14,104 nt of DNA, from NCBI GenBank assembly GCA_016930735.1, contig JAFGGF010000103.1, positions 1 through 14,104 of the forward strand, read 5' to 3'. The DNA comes from Prolixibacteraceae bacterium. GTDB lineage: Bacteria; Bacteroidota; Bacteroidia; Bacteroidales; Prolixibacteraceae. A model generated the notes under the pieces. It was not told the DNA's origin. It was given only the letters and a program-made list of their open reading frames with translations, and did not search any database. Shown one piece after another: positions 1 through 7,730 of this stretch; position 1 is the first letter of the stretch; every line of letters starts with the position of its first letter. The translations under genes and the position numbers were made by a program.

Positions 1-201
1 GATATTAATCTGTTTAAAGCATTGTTTGCTGAGATGGATATAAAAATTATTGCAGCAGGTCTGGAAAGAAATATTTCAGATGCTTCCGATAAATTGACTT
101 TTGTTGTTGGTATTACGCGAAAAACAAATGTCCAGATGATTGTTGAAAAAATAGAAGCAAATGATGGCGTTGTTTGTGTTTCAGTGGAATTGATGCTATA
201 A
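1..201 (+). CDS. 3' end of a protein with an ACT-like C-terminal domain, possibly MgtC/SapB family (partial)
   Basis: The left edge cuts this gene. Frame 1 is open from base 1 to a TAA at 199-201 and gives the last 66 residues. The segment reads as one alpha/beta unit: a helix (LFKALFAEM), a strand (IKIIAAGLE), a strand (KLTFVVGIT), a helix (NVQMIVEKIEA) and a last strand (VVCVSVEL). This layout fits a small ACT-like regulatory fold such as the cytoplasmic tail of MgtC/SapB-type membrane proteins. No membrane part is visible, so the family assignment is a guess from the pattern; the reading frame itself is well supported. There is no obvious terminator behind it. The next gene starts 100 bp downstream. 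Confidence 0.5.
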   Translation, partial: DINLFKALFAEMDIKIIAAGLERNISDASDKLTFVVGITRKTNVQMIVEKIEANDGVVCVSVELML

Positions 202-279
202 ATAATTAAAAAAGTCCACCTGTATTCTTTAAAAATATTTAACAATGTTTTTAGTTACTAATTACTATCGCCACGTCAT

Positions 280-293
280 AAGTTACGTTACTT
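280..293. promoter_or_regulatory. Imperfect palindrome just upstream of the transporter start
   Basis: AAGTTACGTTACTT is a 14-bp near-palindrome: AAGT/ACTT arms around a central ACGT, with two T-T mismatches. It ends 8 nt before the ATG at 302. AGTTAC also occurs at 253-258. It could be an operator or a chance match. No perfect TAnnTTTG motif was seen in the 100-bp gap. Confidence 0.2.
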
Positions 294-301
294 GGTGAAA
301 G

Positions 302-1666
302 ATGGTAAAAAGAGTTTTTTCAAAAAGGTTGTTTTTGTTTATTTGTTTTTTGTTTGCAATTCCGGCAGTATTTGGTAATACGATTGGGGCAACTTCTCTC
401 AGGTCTCCTGATATTGAATTGCTCTTATTTCTGCTATTTGGAATGATATTGCTTGGAATTGCTTTTTCTCATAAAAATGCTTTTTACTTTTCAGTTTTCG
501 GAGCATTAACCATTCTGGTTTTTAAAGAATGGATGGATCCGGGATTTCATTTATTGGAGCATATTTTTGGCCACAACAGCATTATTGACCAGTTGACCAA
601 AAAAGAATTAAGGCAAGGGGAATGGCCTATTTTACTAAACCTTTTCGGATTGTTATTAGGATTTGCTATCCTGGCAAAAATATTTGAAGAATCCGGATTT
701 CCTGATCGTATTCCTTTTTTCCTGCCCACTGACTGGAAGGGTCCATTTTTGTTGCTTGTAATTATCTTTGTAATGTCTACTTTTCTCGATAATATTGCTG
801 CAGCCCTTGTTGGAGGGGCCATTGCACTTGTTGTTTTCAGGAAAAAAGTACACATAGGTTATATCGCCGCAATTGTGGCAGCAAGCAATGCCGGCGGTGC
901 CGGAAGCGTTGTTGGTGATACAACCACAACCATGATGTGGATTGATGGTGTAAACGCATTTAATGTATTGCATGCATTTATTGCCTCTGCTATTGCCTTG
1001 TTATTTTTTGCATGGTTTGCTTCCAGGCAACAAAATAAATTTCAACCCATTATTAAACCCCAAATAAAAGAGGCAATTCAAATTAAGTGGATGAATATTA
1101 TTGTTGTAATTTTTATTCTAATAGGTGCCATTCTTTCGAATATTTTGTATGATATGCCTGCTCTGGGTGTATGGATTGCCTTGATTTTGGGGATGGCATT
1201 TACAAAAATTCCTTTTAGCGAAATAAAGCATAGTTTAAAAGGAACTGTTTTTTTGTTGGGCCTTATTTTTAGTGCATCGATGATGCCGGTAAATGACCTG
1301 CCACAGGCTTCATGGTCTACAGCACTATTCCTTGGCGGTGTCTCCGCTTTTTTCGATAATATTCCGTTGACTAAAATATGCCTTGAACAAGGACATTATG
1401 ATTGGGGCATGTTAGCCTACGCGGTAGGTTTTGGAGGCTCGATGGTCTGGTTTGGTTCATCAGCAGGAGTGGCTATCACAAATAAATTCCATGAAGCACG
1501 CAATATGAAACTTTGGATAAAAAGTGCATGGCATGTAGCAGTTGCATATATTGTAGGATTTTTAATGTTATACTGGTTAATGGGCTGGAGGCCTGCTGAT
1601 AACAAGGAACATAAAGTGGTTAATTGCCCTGTAATTGATTGTCCGTTTGCTACAAATCACGAATAA
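302..1666 (+). CDS. NhaD/ArsB/CitM-superfamily ion transporter, probable Na+/H+ antiporter
   Basis: A 454-residue integral inner-membrane protein with about 11-12 hydrophobic segments. It has the two-fold pseudo-symmetry of the ion transporter (IT) superfamily. Each half carries an Asp-Asn motif in a broken helix: FLDNIAAALVGG (Asp163-Asn164) and FFDNIPLTK (Asp352-Asn353). A Gly/Ala-rich segment (SNAGGAGSVVGDTTTTMMW) follows the first and a Gly/Ser-rich one (GFGGSMVWFGSSAG) the second, as in the NhaD and ArsB branches. NhaD members exchange Na+ or Li+ for H+; other branches move arsenite, citrate or dicarboxylates, so the substrate is inferred. The N-terminus (KRVFSKRLFLFICFLFAIPAVFG) looks like a signal anchor and supports the ATG at 302. 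The tail carries a close cysteine pair (NCPVIDCPF), unusual for a transporter end. It is convergent with the phosphatase gene downstream. Confidence 0.8.
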   Translation: MVKRVFSKRLFLFICFLFAIPAVFGNTIGATSLRSPDIELLLFLLFGMILLGIAFSHKNAFYFSVFGALTILVFKEWMDPGFHLLEHIFGHNSIIDQLTKKELRQGEWPILLNLFGLLLGFAILAKIFEESGFPDRIPFFLPTDWKGPFLLLVIIFVMSTFLDNIAAALVGGAIALVVFRKKVHIGYIAAIVAASNAGGAGSVVGDTTTTMMWIDGVNAFNVLHAFIASAIALLFFAWFASRQQNKFQPIIKPQIKEAIQIKWMNIIVVIFILIGAILSNILYDMPALGVWIALILGMAFTKIPFSEIKHSLKGTVFLLGLIFSASMMPVNDLPQASWSTALFLGGVSAFFDNIPLTKICLEQGHYDWGMLAYAVGFGGSMVWFGSSAGVAITNKFHEARNMKLWIKSAWHVAVAYIVGFLMLYWLMGWRPADNKEHKVVNCPVIDCPFATNHE

Positions 1667-1843
1667 AACTTTCATATTCAAGTGAATTCCATAATGTTCT
1701 GAATATGTAACAACAATTTTTTCTGTCGTTATAAAAGAAATTAAAAATCAAAATGTGTTGCCAAAAACATCCCGGTTACAGAATCGTTTAGTATGAGTTC
1801 GGAAGAAATTATTGAATTAAGTGGTTTTTTCGATAATTGATTT

Positions 1844-2317
1844 TCAGGAATCTTTGATGGTTTCAAGAAATCCTTTACAGGCATCTTCCAGTAAATCAAG
1901 TACCAGTTCAAACCCGGCATCACCACCATAGTAAGGGTCAGGAATCTCATTATATGTAAACTCTTTACTGAAGTCAGTCATTTTATAGATTTTTGATAAA
2001 TCCTGCCGGTTTCTTGCCATTGCTTTCAGATTACTGATATTCTGGTCGTCCATACCAATAATATAATCGAAATGGTCAAAATCGGTGTTTGGATTAAACT
2101 GCCTTGAAATACTTGTTAAATCGTAGCCACGTTCGATTGCATGCGACTGCATACGCCTGTCAGCTTTTTCACCTGCGTGCCACGCTGATGTTCCTGCAGA
2201 GTCAATTTCAAAATTAATTGATAATCCTTTGTTTTTTACCAATCCGGAAAATACTGCTTCTGCGCTTGGCGAACGGCAGATATTTCCAAGGCAGACAAAT
2301 AAAACCTTTTTCTTCAT
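1844..2317 (-). CDS. Low-molecular-weight protein tyrosine phosphatase
   Basis: A 157-residue cytoplasmic protein, the normal length for the family. It hydrolyses phosphotyrosine through a cysteinyl-phosphate intermediate. The P-loop CX5RS is at the N-terminus (CLGNICRS: Cys9 nucleophile, Arg15, Ser16). The general acid sits in the DPYY motif (Asp127, with Tyr129 and Tyr130). FEIDSAGTSAWH and the following HA-rich segment are typical family sequence. The ATG at 2317 is chosen because MKKKVLFVCLGN is the usual family start. The frame stays open 20 codons further upstream, but that extension runs through the predicted promoter. Such enzymes often regulate exopolysaccharide tyrosine kinases or arsenate resistance; no such partner is visible here. 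It is divergent from the MATE gene, with 164 bp between the starts. Confidence 0.93.
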   Translation of the reverse strand: MKKKVLFVCLGNICRSPSAEAVFSGLVKNKGLSINFEIDSAGTSAWHAGEKADRRMQSHAIERGYDLTSISRQFNPNTDFDHFDYIIGMDDQNISNLKAMARNRQDLSKIYKMTDFSKEFTYNEIPDPYYGGDAGFELVLDLLEDACKGFLETIKDS

Positions 2318-2333
2318 AGAATATTTTATGCCG

Positions 2334-2364
2334 CAAAAATAAAGAAAATTCAAAAATTTATAAA
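2334..2364 (-). promoter_or_regulatory. Bacteroidota-type promoter for the tyrosine phosphatase
   Basis: On the minus strand the sequence reads TTTA, then 19 nt, then TATTTTTG. The latter matches the Bacteroidota -7 consensus TAnnTTTG exactly; the -33 TTTG box matches 3 of 4. The -7 box ends 16 nt before the ATG, so the transcript leader would be only about 10 nt. This also argues against the longer phosphatase start. Confidence 0.5.
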
Positions 2365-2430
2365 CATTTAAAATCAACTCATGGTTTTATGAACTGAATA
2401 TCTGCGTATCAACTGTTAAAATTTAATGCT

Positions 2431-2462
2431 TTTTCGGAAACCCATTTTTTTTGGCACATTTG
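2431..2462 (+). promoter_or_regulatory. Possible Bacteroidota-type promoter for the MATE gene
   Basis: CACATTTG (2455-2462) matches TAnnTTTG at 5 of the 6 fixed positions. A TTTC/TTTT stretch lies at the expected -33 spacing of 19-20 nt. The box ends 19 nt before the ATG at 2482, the same geometry as the phosphatase promoter on the other strand. No clear ribosome-binding site fits between them. Confidence 0.35.
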
Positions 2463-2481
2463 CAAATTCAAACTGAGTTTA

Positions 2482-3822
2482 ATGAGAGATTTTACAACCG
2501 GGAATGTAACCAGGCAAATTTTACAGTTTTCAGGACCATTGGTTTTAGCCAGTGTTTTTCAAAACCTGTACAATATTGTTGACAGCATAGTTGTAGGCAA
2601 TATTCTGGGAAAAGAAGCATTGGCTGCTGTCGGTGCATCATTTCCGGTTTTGTGGACACTTATTTCACTTGTTGTGGGAATCGGTAGTGGTGCCAGTACA
2701 GTTGTATCCCAGTATTTTGGAGCAAAAGACCACAAGAATGTTTTAAAAACAATTGATACAATTTACATATTCTTTTTCGGGGCATCAGTTATTGTTACTT
2801 TTTTAGGAATTATTCTGAGCAAGCCAATATTTGTTCTTTTAAGGCTTCCCGGAGAGATTATGCCTGATGCTATTTCTTATATGAATATTTATCTGACTGG
2901 TATGATCCTGTTGTTTGGTTTTAATGCTACCATTGCCATTTTACGTGGAATGGGAGATTCAAAAACACCTTTGTATTTTATTATTATAGCTGCTGTATTA
3001 AATACAGTACTCGATTTATTGTTTGTATCGGTTTTTAAATGGGGAATTGCAAGTGTTGCCGTTGCAACTGTAATGGCACACGGTTTTGCATTTATCATTG
3101 CCATTATTTACCTGAATCGGACTCACCCGGTAATTCAGCTTTCGATAAGGAAATTAAAGTTTGATTATCCAATTTTCAGGTCTTGTGCCCGCATTGGCTT
3201 GCCAACCGGTTTTCAGCAATCGTTTGTAGCAATTGGGATGATGGCTGTTATGGGAATTGTCAATGGCTTTGGGACCAGTGCCATTGCTGCATATACGGTA
3301 GCACTGCGTGTCGATTCTTTTGCGAAGATGCCATCCATTACATTCAGCTCTGCACTGGCAACTTTTGCCGGTCAAAACCTGGGAGCTCATAATGAAAAAA
3401 GAGCAAAACGTGGTTTGTATTCAACGGTTGTAGTTTCAATTGTTTACAGCATTTTTATTACGATACTGATCATACTTTTAGGGAAAGGTGTCATGACACT
3501 TTTTACCAACGATGTTGAGGTTATACGCATCGGGCAGGATTACCTTGTGATTGTATCTTCTTTTTACCTGCTGTTTTCACTCATGTTCAGTTTTACAGGA
3601 ATGATGCGAGGTGCAGGGGCCACATTTGTGCCAATGTTAATAACTGTTTTTTCACTGTGGGCTGTAAGGTTGCCCTTATCTGTTTATTTATCACATAAAA
3701 TGGGTGTAAATGGAATCTGGTGGGCTTTGCCTGTATCGTGGGGTATTGGTGCAATGTTGATTTTGATATACTATCTTTCAGGAAAATGGAAAGGAAAGGT
3801 TGTAACAGGGAAGAAATTATAA
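2482..3822 (+). CDS. MATE family efflux transporter
   Basis: A 446-residue inner-membrane protein, typical MATE length, with about 12 hydrophobic segments in two homologous halves. The N-terminal half opens with the family pattern (PLVLASVFQNLYNIVDSIVV, then GKEALAAVGASFP). The second half has the equivalent GLPTGFQQSF and SSALATFAGQNLGA segments. MATE proteins export cationic drugs, dyes or metabolites in exchange for Na+ or H+; the substrate cannot be read from the sequence. The ATG at 2482 gives the standard start for this family, with a short charged N-terminus (MRDFTTGNVTRQ). It stands alone: divergent from the phosphatase and 283 bp before the pyrophosphatase. A weak AATAC/GTATT stem (3845-3860) behind the stop is not a convincing terminator. 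Confidence 0.9.
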   Translation: MRDFTTGNVTRQILQFSGPLVLASVFQNLYNIVDSIVVGNILGKEALAAVGASFPVLWTLISLVVGIGSGASTVVSQYFGAKDHKNVLKTIDTIYIFFFGASVIVTFLGIILSKPIFVLLRLPGEIMPDAISYMNIYLTGMILLFGFNATIAILRGMGDSKTPLYFIIIAAVLNTVLDLLFVSVFKWGIASVAVATVMAHGFAFIIAIIYLNRTHPVIQLSIRKLKFDYPIFRSCARIGLPTGFQQSFVAIGMMAVMGIVNGFGTSAIAAYTVALRVDSFAKMPSITFSSALATFAGQNLGAHNEKRAKRGLYSTVVVSIVYSIFITILIILLGKGVMTLFTNDVEVIRIGQDYLVIVSSFYLLFSLMFSFTGMMRGAGATFVPMLITVFSLWAVRLPLSVYLSHKMGVNGIWWALPVSWGIGAMLILIYYLSGKWKGKVVTGKKL

Positions 3823-3947
3823 AGGTGCTTTATTTCGTAAATAGAATACTCCCAGGTATTTATTTAAATAGTTAAATATGTGATTTTTTCATAGGTTTCA
3901 TATATGTTAATTTATTTTCATATTGCCTGTAAAACATATACATGATC

Positions 3948-3977
3948 TTTCTGATTTCATTTTAAAAATTATCTTTG
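3948..3977 (+). promoter_or_regulatory. Bacteroidota-type promoter for hppA
   Basis: TATCTTTG at 3970-3977 is a perfect TAnnTTTG -7 box. TTTC at 3948-3951 is a 3-of-4 match to the -33 TTTG box, with an 18-nt spacer. Transcription would start near 3984, leaving an mRNA leader of about 120 nt before the ATG at 4106. That is much longer than the other leaders predicted in this window. No riboswitch fold was recognised in it. Confidence 0.45.
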
Positions 3978-4105
3978 TCGGCTGGAAAATTTTTTTAAAC
4001 CGAACTTAATCTACAGGCAAAATTGATATACTTTAACTCAATATCATTGTCGCTAAAAACTAATAATTCAAACAGCAACTTACGTTGCATAAAATTTTTA
4101 ACCTT

Positions 4106-6430
4106 ATGAGTAATATTTTCTTAATAGTGCCATTGGCATCAATACTTGCATTGGTATTTGCATGGGTATTTTTTAAATCCCTCATGAAAAATTCAGAAGG
4201 GACTGACCGGATGAAGGAAATAGCACAATACGTTCGCGAAGGTGCTATGGCTTACCTGAAAAGGCAGTACAAAGTGGTTATTATTGTGTTTATCGTTTTG
4301 GTAATCCTTTTAACCATTATGGCTTACTTCGGGGTTCAAAATCCATTTGTTCCGGTAGCATTCCTAACCGGTGGTTTTTTCTCCGGATTATGTGGTTTCC
4401 TGGGTATGAAAACAGCCACTTATGCATCAGCACGTACCGCACACGGAGCTTCTTCATCTCTGAACAGAGGCTTGCAGATCGCGTTCCGTAGCGGAGCGGT
4501 AATGGGGCTTGTTGTGGTAGGTTTTGCACTACTCGACATTGCTGCCTGGTTTTCGCTGCTAAACTGGGTTATTTTTACTCCTGAACATTTGCAAAATGGA
4601 GCTCACTTCCTGGGTTTGACATTTGTTCACGGAAGTCCTGATTATGTATTAGACGGTGTTATCACAGATGCTGGTCAGAAAGTAAAACTTATTGAAATTA
4701 CAACAACCATGTTAACATTTGGTATGGGCGCTTCCACTCAGGCATTATTTGCACGTGTAGGCGGAGGTATTTACACCAAAGCTGCTGATGTTGGTGCCGA
4801 CCTGGTTGGTAAGGTTGAAGCCGGAATTCCGGAAGATGACCCGCGTAATCCTGCAACCATTGCTGATAATGTTGGTGACAATGTTGGTGATGTTGCCGGT
4901 ATGGGTGCCGACCTTTATGAATCATATGCAGGATCAATCCTGGCTACTGCAGCACTGGGTGCAGCATTGCCTGCTCTTGCTTTAAAAGATGCAAATATTT
5001 CAATTGAAAAAGCTGTTATTGCCCCAATGATTGTTGCTGCTATCGGTATAATACTTTCCATTCTCGGTATTTTTATGGTACGTACCAAAGAGTCTGCCAC
5101 ACAAAAGAACCTGTTAAATGCACTACTGCTCGGAACAGGAGGTAGTTCAGCATTAATCTTAGCCGCCATGGTGGTTCTTGCTTTAATTGGCTGGGTTACC
5201 TGGGGTGTTTTCTGGGCTGTTGTCATTGGATTGGCTGCCGGTGTTATTATCGGGCAGGCAACTGAATATTTTACTTCAGATGAATATAAACCTACCAAAG
5301 GTATTGCCAAACAAGCACTGCAGGGGCCTGCAACTACCATTATCGATGGAATAGCTGTTGGTATGTATTCTACCTGGATACCTGTTGTAACTATCGTTCT
5401 TGGTATTGTCGGTGCATTCTGGGCTGCCGGAGGTGCACAACATTTTGCTCTTGGAGTTTACGGAATTGGATTCGCAGCTGTAGGGATGCTTTCAACGCTG
5501 GGTATTACACTTGCTACTGATGCATTCGGTCCGATTGCCGATAATGCCGGTGGTAATGCTGAAATGTCAGAACTTCCGAAGGAAGTGCGTGAAAGGACAG
5601 ATGCACTTGATATGCTTGGAAATACAACTGCAGCAACAGGTAAGGGTTTTGCTATCGGTTCGGCTGCTTTAACTGCAATGGCCCTTATTTCAGCCTATAT
5701 GGAAGAAGTAAGGATGTGGTTTGGTAAGATTGCAAATACACATGGTGGATTTGTTGAACTTAACGGACTTAAATTTTATACCGATAAGGCTTTCCAGGAT
5801 GGAATTAATGCATTTAAAATTTCTGCAGCTTCAGTAAAAGATTTTACAGCAGCTTACGATATTACATTATTTAATCCATTATTCCTTGGCGGTATTTTCC
5901 TTGGTGCAATGATGGCATTTGTATTCTGTGCGATGACCATGAAAGCTGTTGGCCGTGCTGCAGGTGCTATGGTTGAAGAAGTACGCCGTCAGTTCCGCGA
6001 AATTAAAGGTATCCTTGAAGGAACTGGTACTCCTGAGTATGCAAAATGTGTTGAAATATCAACCAAAGGCGCTCAGAGAGAAATGTTACTGCCATCGTTG
6101 ATTGCAATTATTGTTCCTGTTGTTGTTGGTGCACTTATGGGTGTTGCCGGCGTTGTTGGCCTATTGGCAGGTGGTTTGACCGCAGGTTTTACACTTGCTG
6201 TTTTCCTGAATAATGCCGGTGGTGCTTGGGATAACGCTAAAAAATTCATCGAAAAAGGAAATTACGGAGGTAAAGGAAGTGATGCACATAAAGCAGGTGT
6301 TGTTGGCGATACTGTTGGCGACCCGTTTAAAGACACATCAGGTCCTTCATTAAATATCCTTATTAAACTTATGACTATGGTTTCAGTTGTTATGGCAGGT
6401 TTAACTGTTACAATTAGCCTTCTTCTCTGA
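4106..6430 (+). CDS. hppA: K+-stimulated membrane-bound pyrophosphatase (Na+ and/or H+ pump)
   Basis: A 774-residue polytopic inner-membrane enzyme that hydrolyses pyrophosphate and pumps Na+ and/or H+ outward, saving energy from PPi. The substrate-binding signature DVGADLVGKVE starts at Asp228. It is followed by the acidic cluster DNVGDNVGDVAGMGADLYESY. Further conserved pieces are TDAFGPIADNAGG, DTVGDPFKDTSGPS (Asp739 region) and the C-terminal LNILIKLM. The potassium-class motif GNTTAATGKG (505-514) has Ala509 and Gly512, where K+-independent enzymes have Lys and Thr. It therefore belongs to the K+-dependent class, which contains the Na+ and Na+/H+ pumps. The insertion around residues 532-590 (HGGFVELNG and following) is usual for Bacteroidota members. 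The ATG at 4106 (MSNIFLIVPLAS) fits the family; an in-frame TTG 7 codons upstream is less likely. A strong terminator follows. Confidence 0.95.
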   Translation: MSNIFLIVPLASILALVFAWVFFKSLMKNSEGTDRMKEIAQYVREGAMAYLKRQYKVVIIVFIVLVILLTIMAYFGVQNPFVPVAFLTGGFFSGLCGFLGMKTATYASARTAHGASSSLNRGLQIAFRSGAVMGLVVVGFALLDIAAWFSLLNWVIFTPEHLQNGAHFLGLTFVHGSPDYVLDGVITDAGQKVKLIEITTTMLTFGMGASTQALFARVGGGIYTKAADVGADLVGKVEAGIPEDDPRNPATIADNVGDNVGDVAGMGADLYESYAGSILATAALGAALPALALKDANISIEKAVIAPMIVAAIGIILSILGIFMVRTKESATQKNLLNALLLGTGGSSALILAAMVVLALIGWVTWGVFWAVVIGLAAGVIIGQATEYFTSDEYKPTKGIAKQALQGPATTIIDGIAVGMYSTWIPVVTIVLGIVGAFWAAGGAQHFALGVYGIGFAAVGMLSTLGITLATDAFGPIADNAGGNAEMSELPKEVRERTDALDMLGNTTAATGKGFAIGSAALTAMALISAYMEEVRMWFGKIANTHGGFVELNGLKFYTDKAFQDGINAFKISAASVKDFTAAYDITLFNPLFLGGIFLGAMMAFVFCAMTMKAVGRAAGAMVEEVRRQFREIKGILEGTGTPEYAKCVEISTKGAQREMLLPSLIAIIVPVVVGALMGVAGVVGLLAGGLTAGFTLAVFLNNAGGAWDNAKKFIEKGNYGGKGSDAHKAGVVGDTVGDPFKDTSGPSLNILIKLMTMVSVVMAGLTVTISLLL

Positions 6431-6437
6431 AGCTGAG

Positions 6438-6468
6438 GTTGATTTTATTTTTAGTCAGAATATATTTG
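6438..6468 (+). promoter_or_regulatory. Promoter-like element between hppA and its terminator
   Basis: GTTG (6438-6441), a 19-nt spacer and TATATTTG (6461-6468, a perfect TAnnTTTG) make the best-spaced promoter match in the window. It lies upstream of the hairpin terminator at 6491-6517, so RNA starting near 6475 would meet the terminator within about 20-40 nt. It may be a chance match, or an attenuated promoter for the downstream gene. Confidence 0.3.
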
Positions 6469-6490
6469 TTATAATATATTGATAATTAAG

Positions 6491-6517
6491 CCCGGGAATT
6501 TTTCCCGGGTTTTTTTT
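6491..6517 (+). terminator. Strong intrinsic terminator after hppA
   Basis: CCCGGGAA (6491-6498), a 3-nt loop and TTCCCGGG (6502-6509) form a perfect 8-bp stem, six of the pairs G-C, followed by eight T residues (6510-6517). It lies 60 nt behind the hppA stop and separates that unit from the next gene. Confidence 0.93.
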
Positions 6518-6587
6518 GCTTTTTACTGAACAAAATGGAAACTTTATAAGTTTAAGTGATAAAATAATTTACAAAAAAAAATACGCT

Positions 6588-7601
6588 ATGGCTGATTTAT
6601 CAACTACCTACATGGGTATAAAACTGAAAAATCCTGTTATTTTGGGAGCAAGCAATCTTGTAATGAAACCAGATACAATCAGGGAAATTGTGGATTCCGG
6701 CATTGGAGCGATTGTGTACAAATCGTTGTTTGAAGAACAGATTCAACTTGAAAGCCTTCAATTTGATGAGGAACTGGTTGAATACGAGAACCGGAATGCT
6801 GAAATGACAAAATTGTTTCCCAATCTTGAGCATGCCGGATCAAAAGAACATTTATACAATGTTAAAAAACTGAAGAATTCAGTTGACGTGCCGGTGATTG
6901 CAAGTTTAAATGCCCTTTATGAACCAACATGGATTGAATATGCAAAAGAACTGGAAGCTACCGGAGTTGACGGTTTGGAAATAAATCTGTATGCTGTTCC
7001 GGGGTATTTTGAAGTTACAGGTAGTTCTGTTGAAGACAAACAGGTTCAGATAGTAAAGGCTGTTAAAAGTGCTGTTAAAATTCCTGTCAGCGTTAAACTC
7101 AGCCTGTTTTATACCAACCCGCTGAATTTTATCAAAAAGGTTGATGAAGCAGGAGCTGATGCTTATGTTTTATTTAACCGGTTTTTTCAACCGGAAATAA
7201 ATACCGAAACAGAAGAATATCACTATCCATGGGAATTAAGCAGCCCGAAAGACCATATGATGGCTTTGCGTTTTGCCGGTCTTTTATTTGGCAATCTTGA
7301 TGGTAGTATTTGTGTAAGCCGCGGGATTTACACTGCCGACGATGTCATAAAAATGATCCTCGCTGGTGCTGATGTTGTTCAGATTGTCAGTACAATTTAT
7401 AAAAATCAACCTGCTGTTGTTACCGATATTTTAACCGGATTAAACGATTGGATGGATAAAAAGGGATATAAGTCGCTGGATGAATTCAGGGGAAAATTAT
7501 CACGTAGGAACATGAAAGATCCATTTACTTATCAGCGCGCGCAATATGTCGATATTTTAATGAAATCAGAAGAGATCTTTAAAAAATTTCCAATGATATA
7601 A
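6588..7601 (+). CDS. Dihydroorotate dehydrogenase-like flavoprotein
   Basis: A 337-residue cytoplasmic TIM-barrel protein of the FMN-binding DHOD superfamily. The start (LSTTYMGIKLKNPVILGASN) matches class 1 DHOD, which has the same substrate-entry strand. Other family landmarks are SLNALYEPTWIEYAKELEATG, the conserved Lys in PVSVKLSLFYTN (Lys170), EAGADAYVLFN (Asn197) and the phosphate-binding C-terminal stretch SRGIYTADDVIKMILAGADV. Where true class 1 enzymes have NxSCPN with the catalytic Cys, this one has INLYAVPG (132-139), two residues shorter and without Cys or Ser. It may not make orotate, and the natural substrate is unknown. The ATG at 6588 is chosen because the in-frame TTG further upstream lies in the terminator T-tract. 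It is probably monocistronic, with a terminator on each side. Confidence 0.85.
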   Translation: MADLSTTYMGIKLKNPVILGASNLVMKPDTIREIVDSGIGAIVYKSLFEEQIQLESLQFDEELVEYENRNAEMTKLFPNLEHAGSKEHLYNVKKLKNSVDVPVIASLNALYEPTWIEYAKELEATGVDGLEINLYAVPGYFEVTGSSVEDKQVQIVKAVKSAVKIPVSVKLSLFYTNPLNFIKKVDEAGADAYVLFNRFFQPEINTETEEYHYPWELSSPKDHMMALRFAGLLFGNLDGSICVSRGIYTADDVIKMILAGADVVQIVSTIYKNQPAVVTDILTGLNDWMDKKGYKSLDEFRGKLSRRNMKDPFTYQRAQYVDILMKSEEIFKKFPMI

Positions 7602-7646
7602 AAATATAAGATTAGGTATAAGTTGAATTTTATTTAATGGTTTTTT

Positions 7647-7676
7647 AAAGCAGGAAAATTTTTTCCTGCTTTTTTT
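7647..7676 (+). terminator. Intrinsic terminator after the DHOD-like gene
   Basis: AAAGCAGGAAAA and TTTTCCTGCTTT form an A/T-rimmed stem around a GCAGG/CCTGC core, followed by T residues up to 7676. It begins 45 nt behind the stop at 7601. The flanking A and T runs make it partly symmetrical. Confidence 0.8.
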
Positions 7677-7704
7677 ATGTGCTGGATAACTCTTTTTTAG
7701 ATAT

Positions 7705-7712
7705 TATATTTG
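7705..7712 (+). promoter_or_regulatory. -7 promoter box for the NHL-propeller gene
   Basis: TATATTTG is a perfect TAnnTTTG match and ends 18 nt before the ATG at 7731. No good -33 box lies at 19 nt (CTGG); TGTG at 7678-7681 would need a 23-nt spacer. The predicted leader is about 12 nt, with no Shine-Dalgarno sequence. Confidence 0.4.
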
Positions 7713-7730
7713 TGGCTGGTAATATTGAAA

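Noticed and set aside
1673..1723. CATATTCA/TGAATATG inverted repeat with a T6 run downstream, a possible terminator between the convergent genes.
   Set aside because: The loop is 19 nt, the stem is almost all A-T, and the T-run is 10 nt away. Too weak to call.
1741..1950. A 69-codon minus-strand frame overlapping the 3' end of the phosphatase, ending in an outer-membrane-like FLATHFDF.
   Set aside because: It overlaps the phosphatase in another frame, has no promoter or start context, and only 34 codons lie outside the known gene. The end could be chance.
2318..2377. A 20-codon N-terminal extension of the phosphatase.
   Set aside because: The family starts at the K-V-LFVCLGN segment and the extension covers the predicted -7 promoter box.
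4085..4105. TTG start 7 codons upstream for the pyrophosphatase.
   Set aside because: The ATG at 4106 gives the usual family N-terminus; nothing favours the TTG.
4915..5340. A 141-codon minus-strand frame inside hppA.
   Set aside because: It is a shadow of the GC-richer, highly conserved pyrophosphatase coding sequence, with no family resemblance.
6516..6587. TTG start giving 24 more residues on the DHOD-like protein.
   Set aside because: The TTG lies at the terminator T-tract, and the extra residues are low-complexity and unlike the family start.
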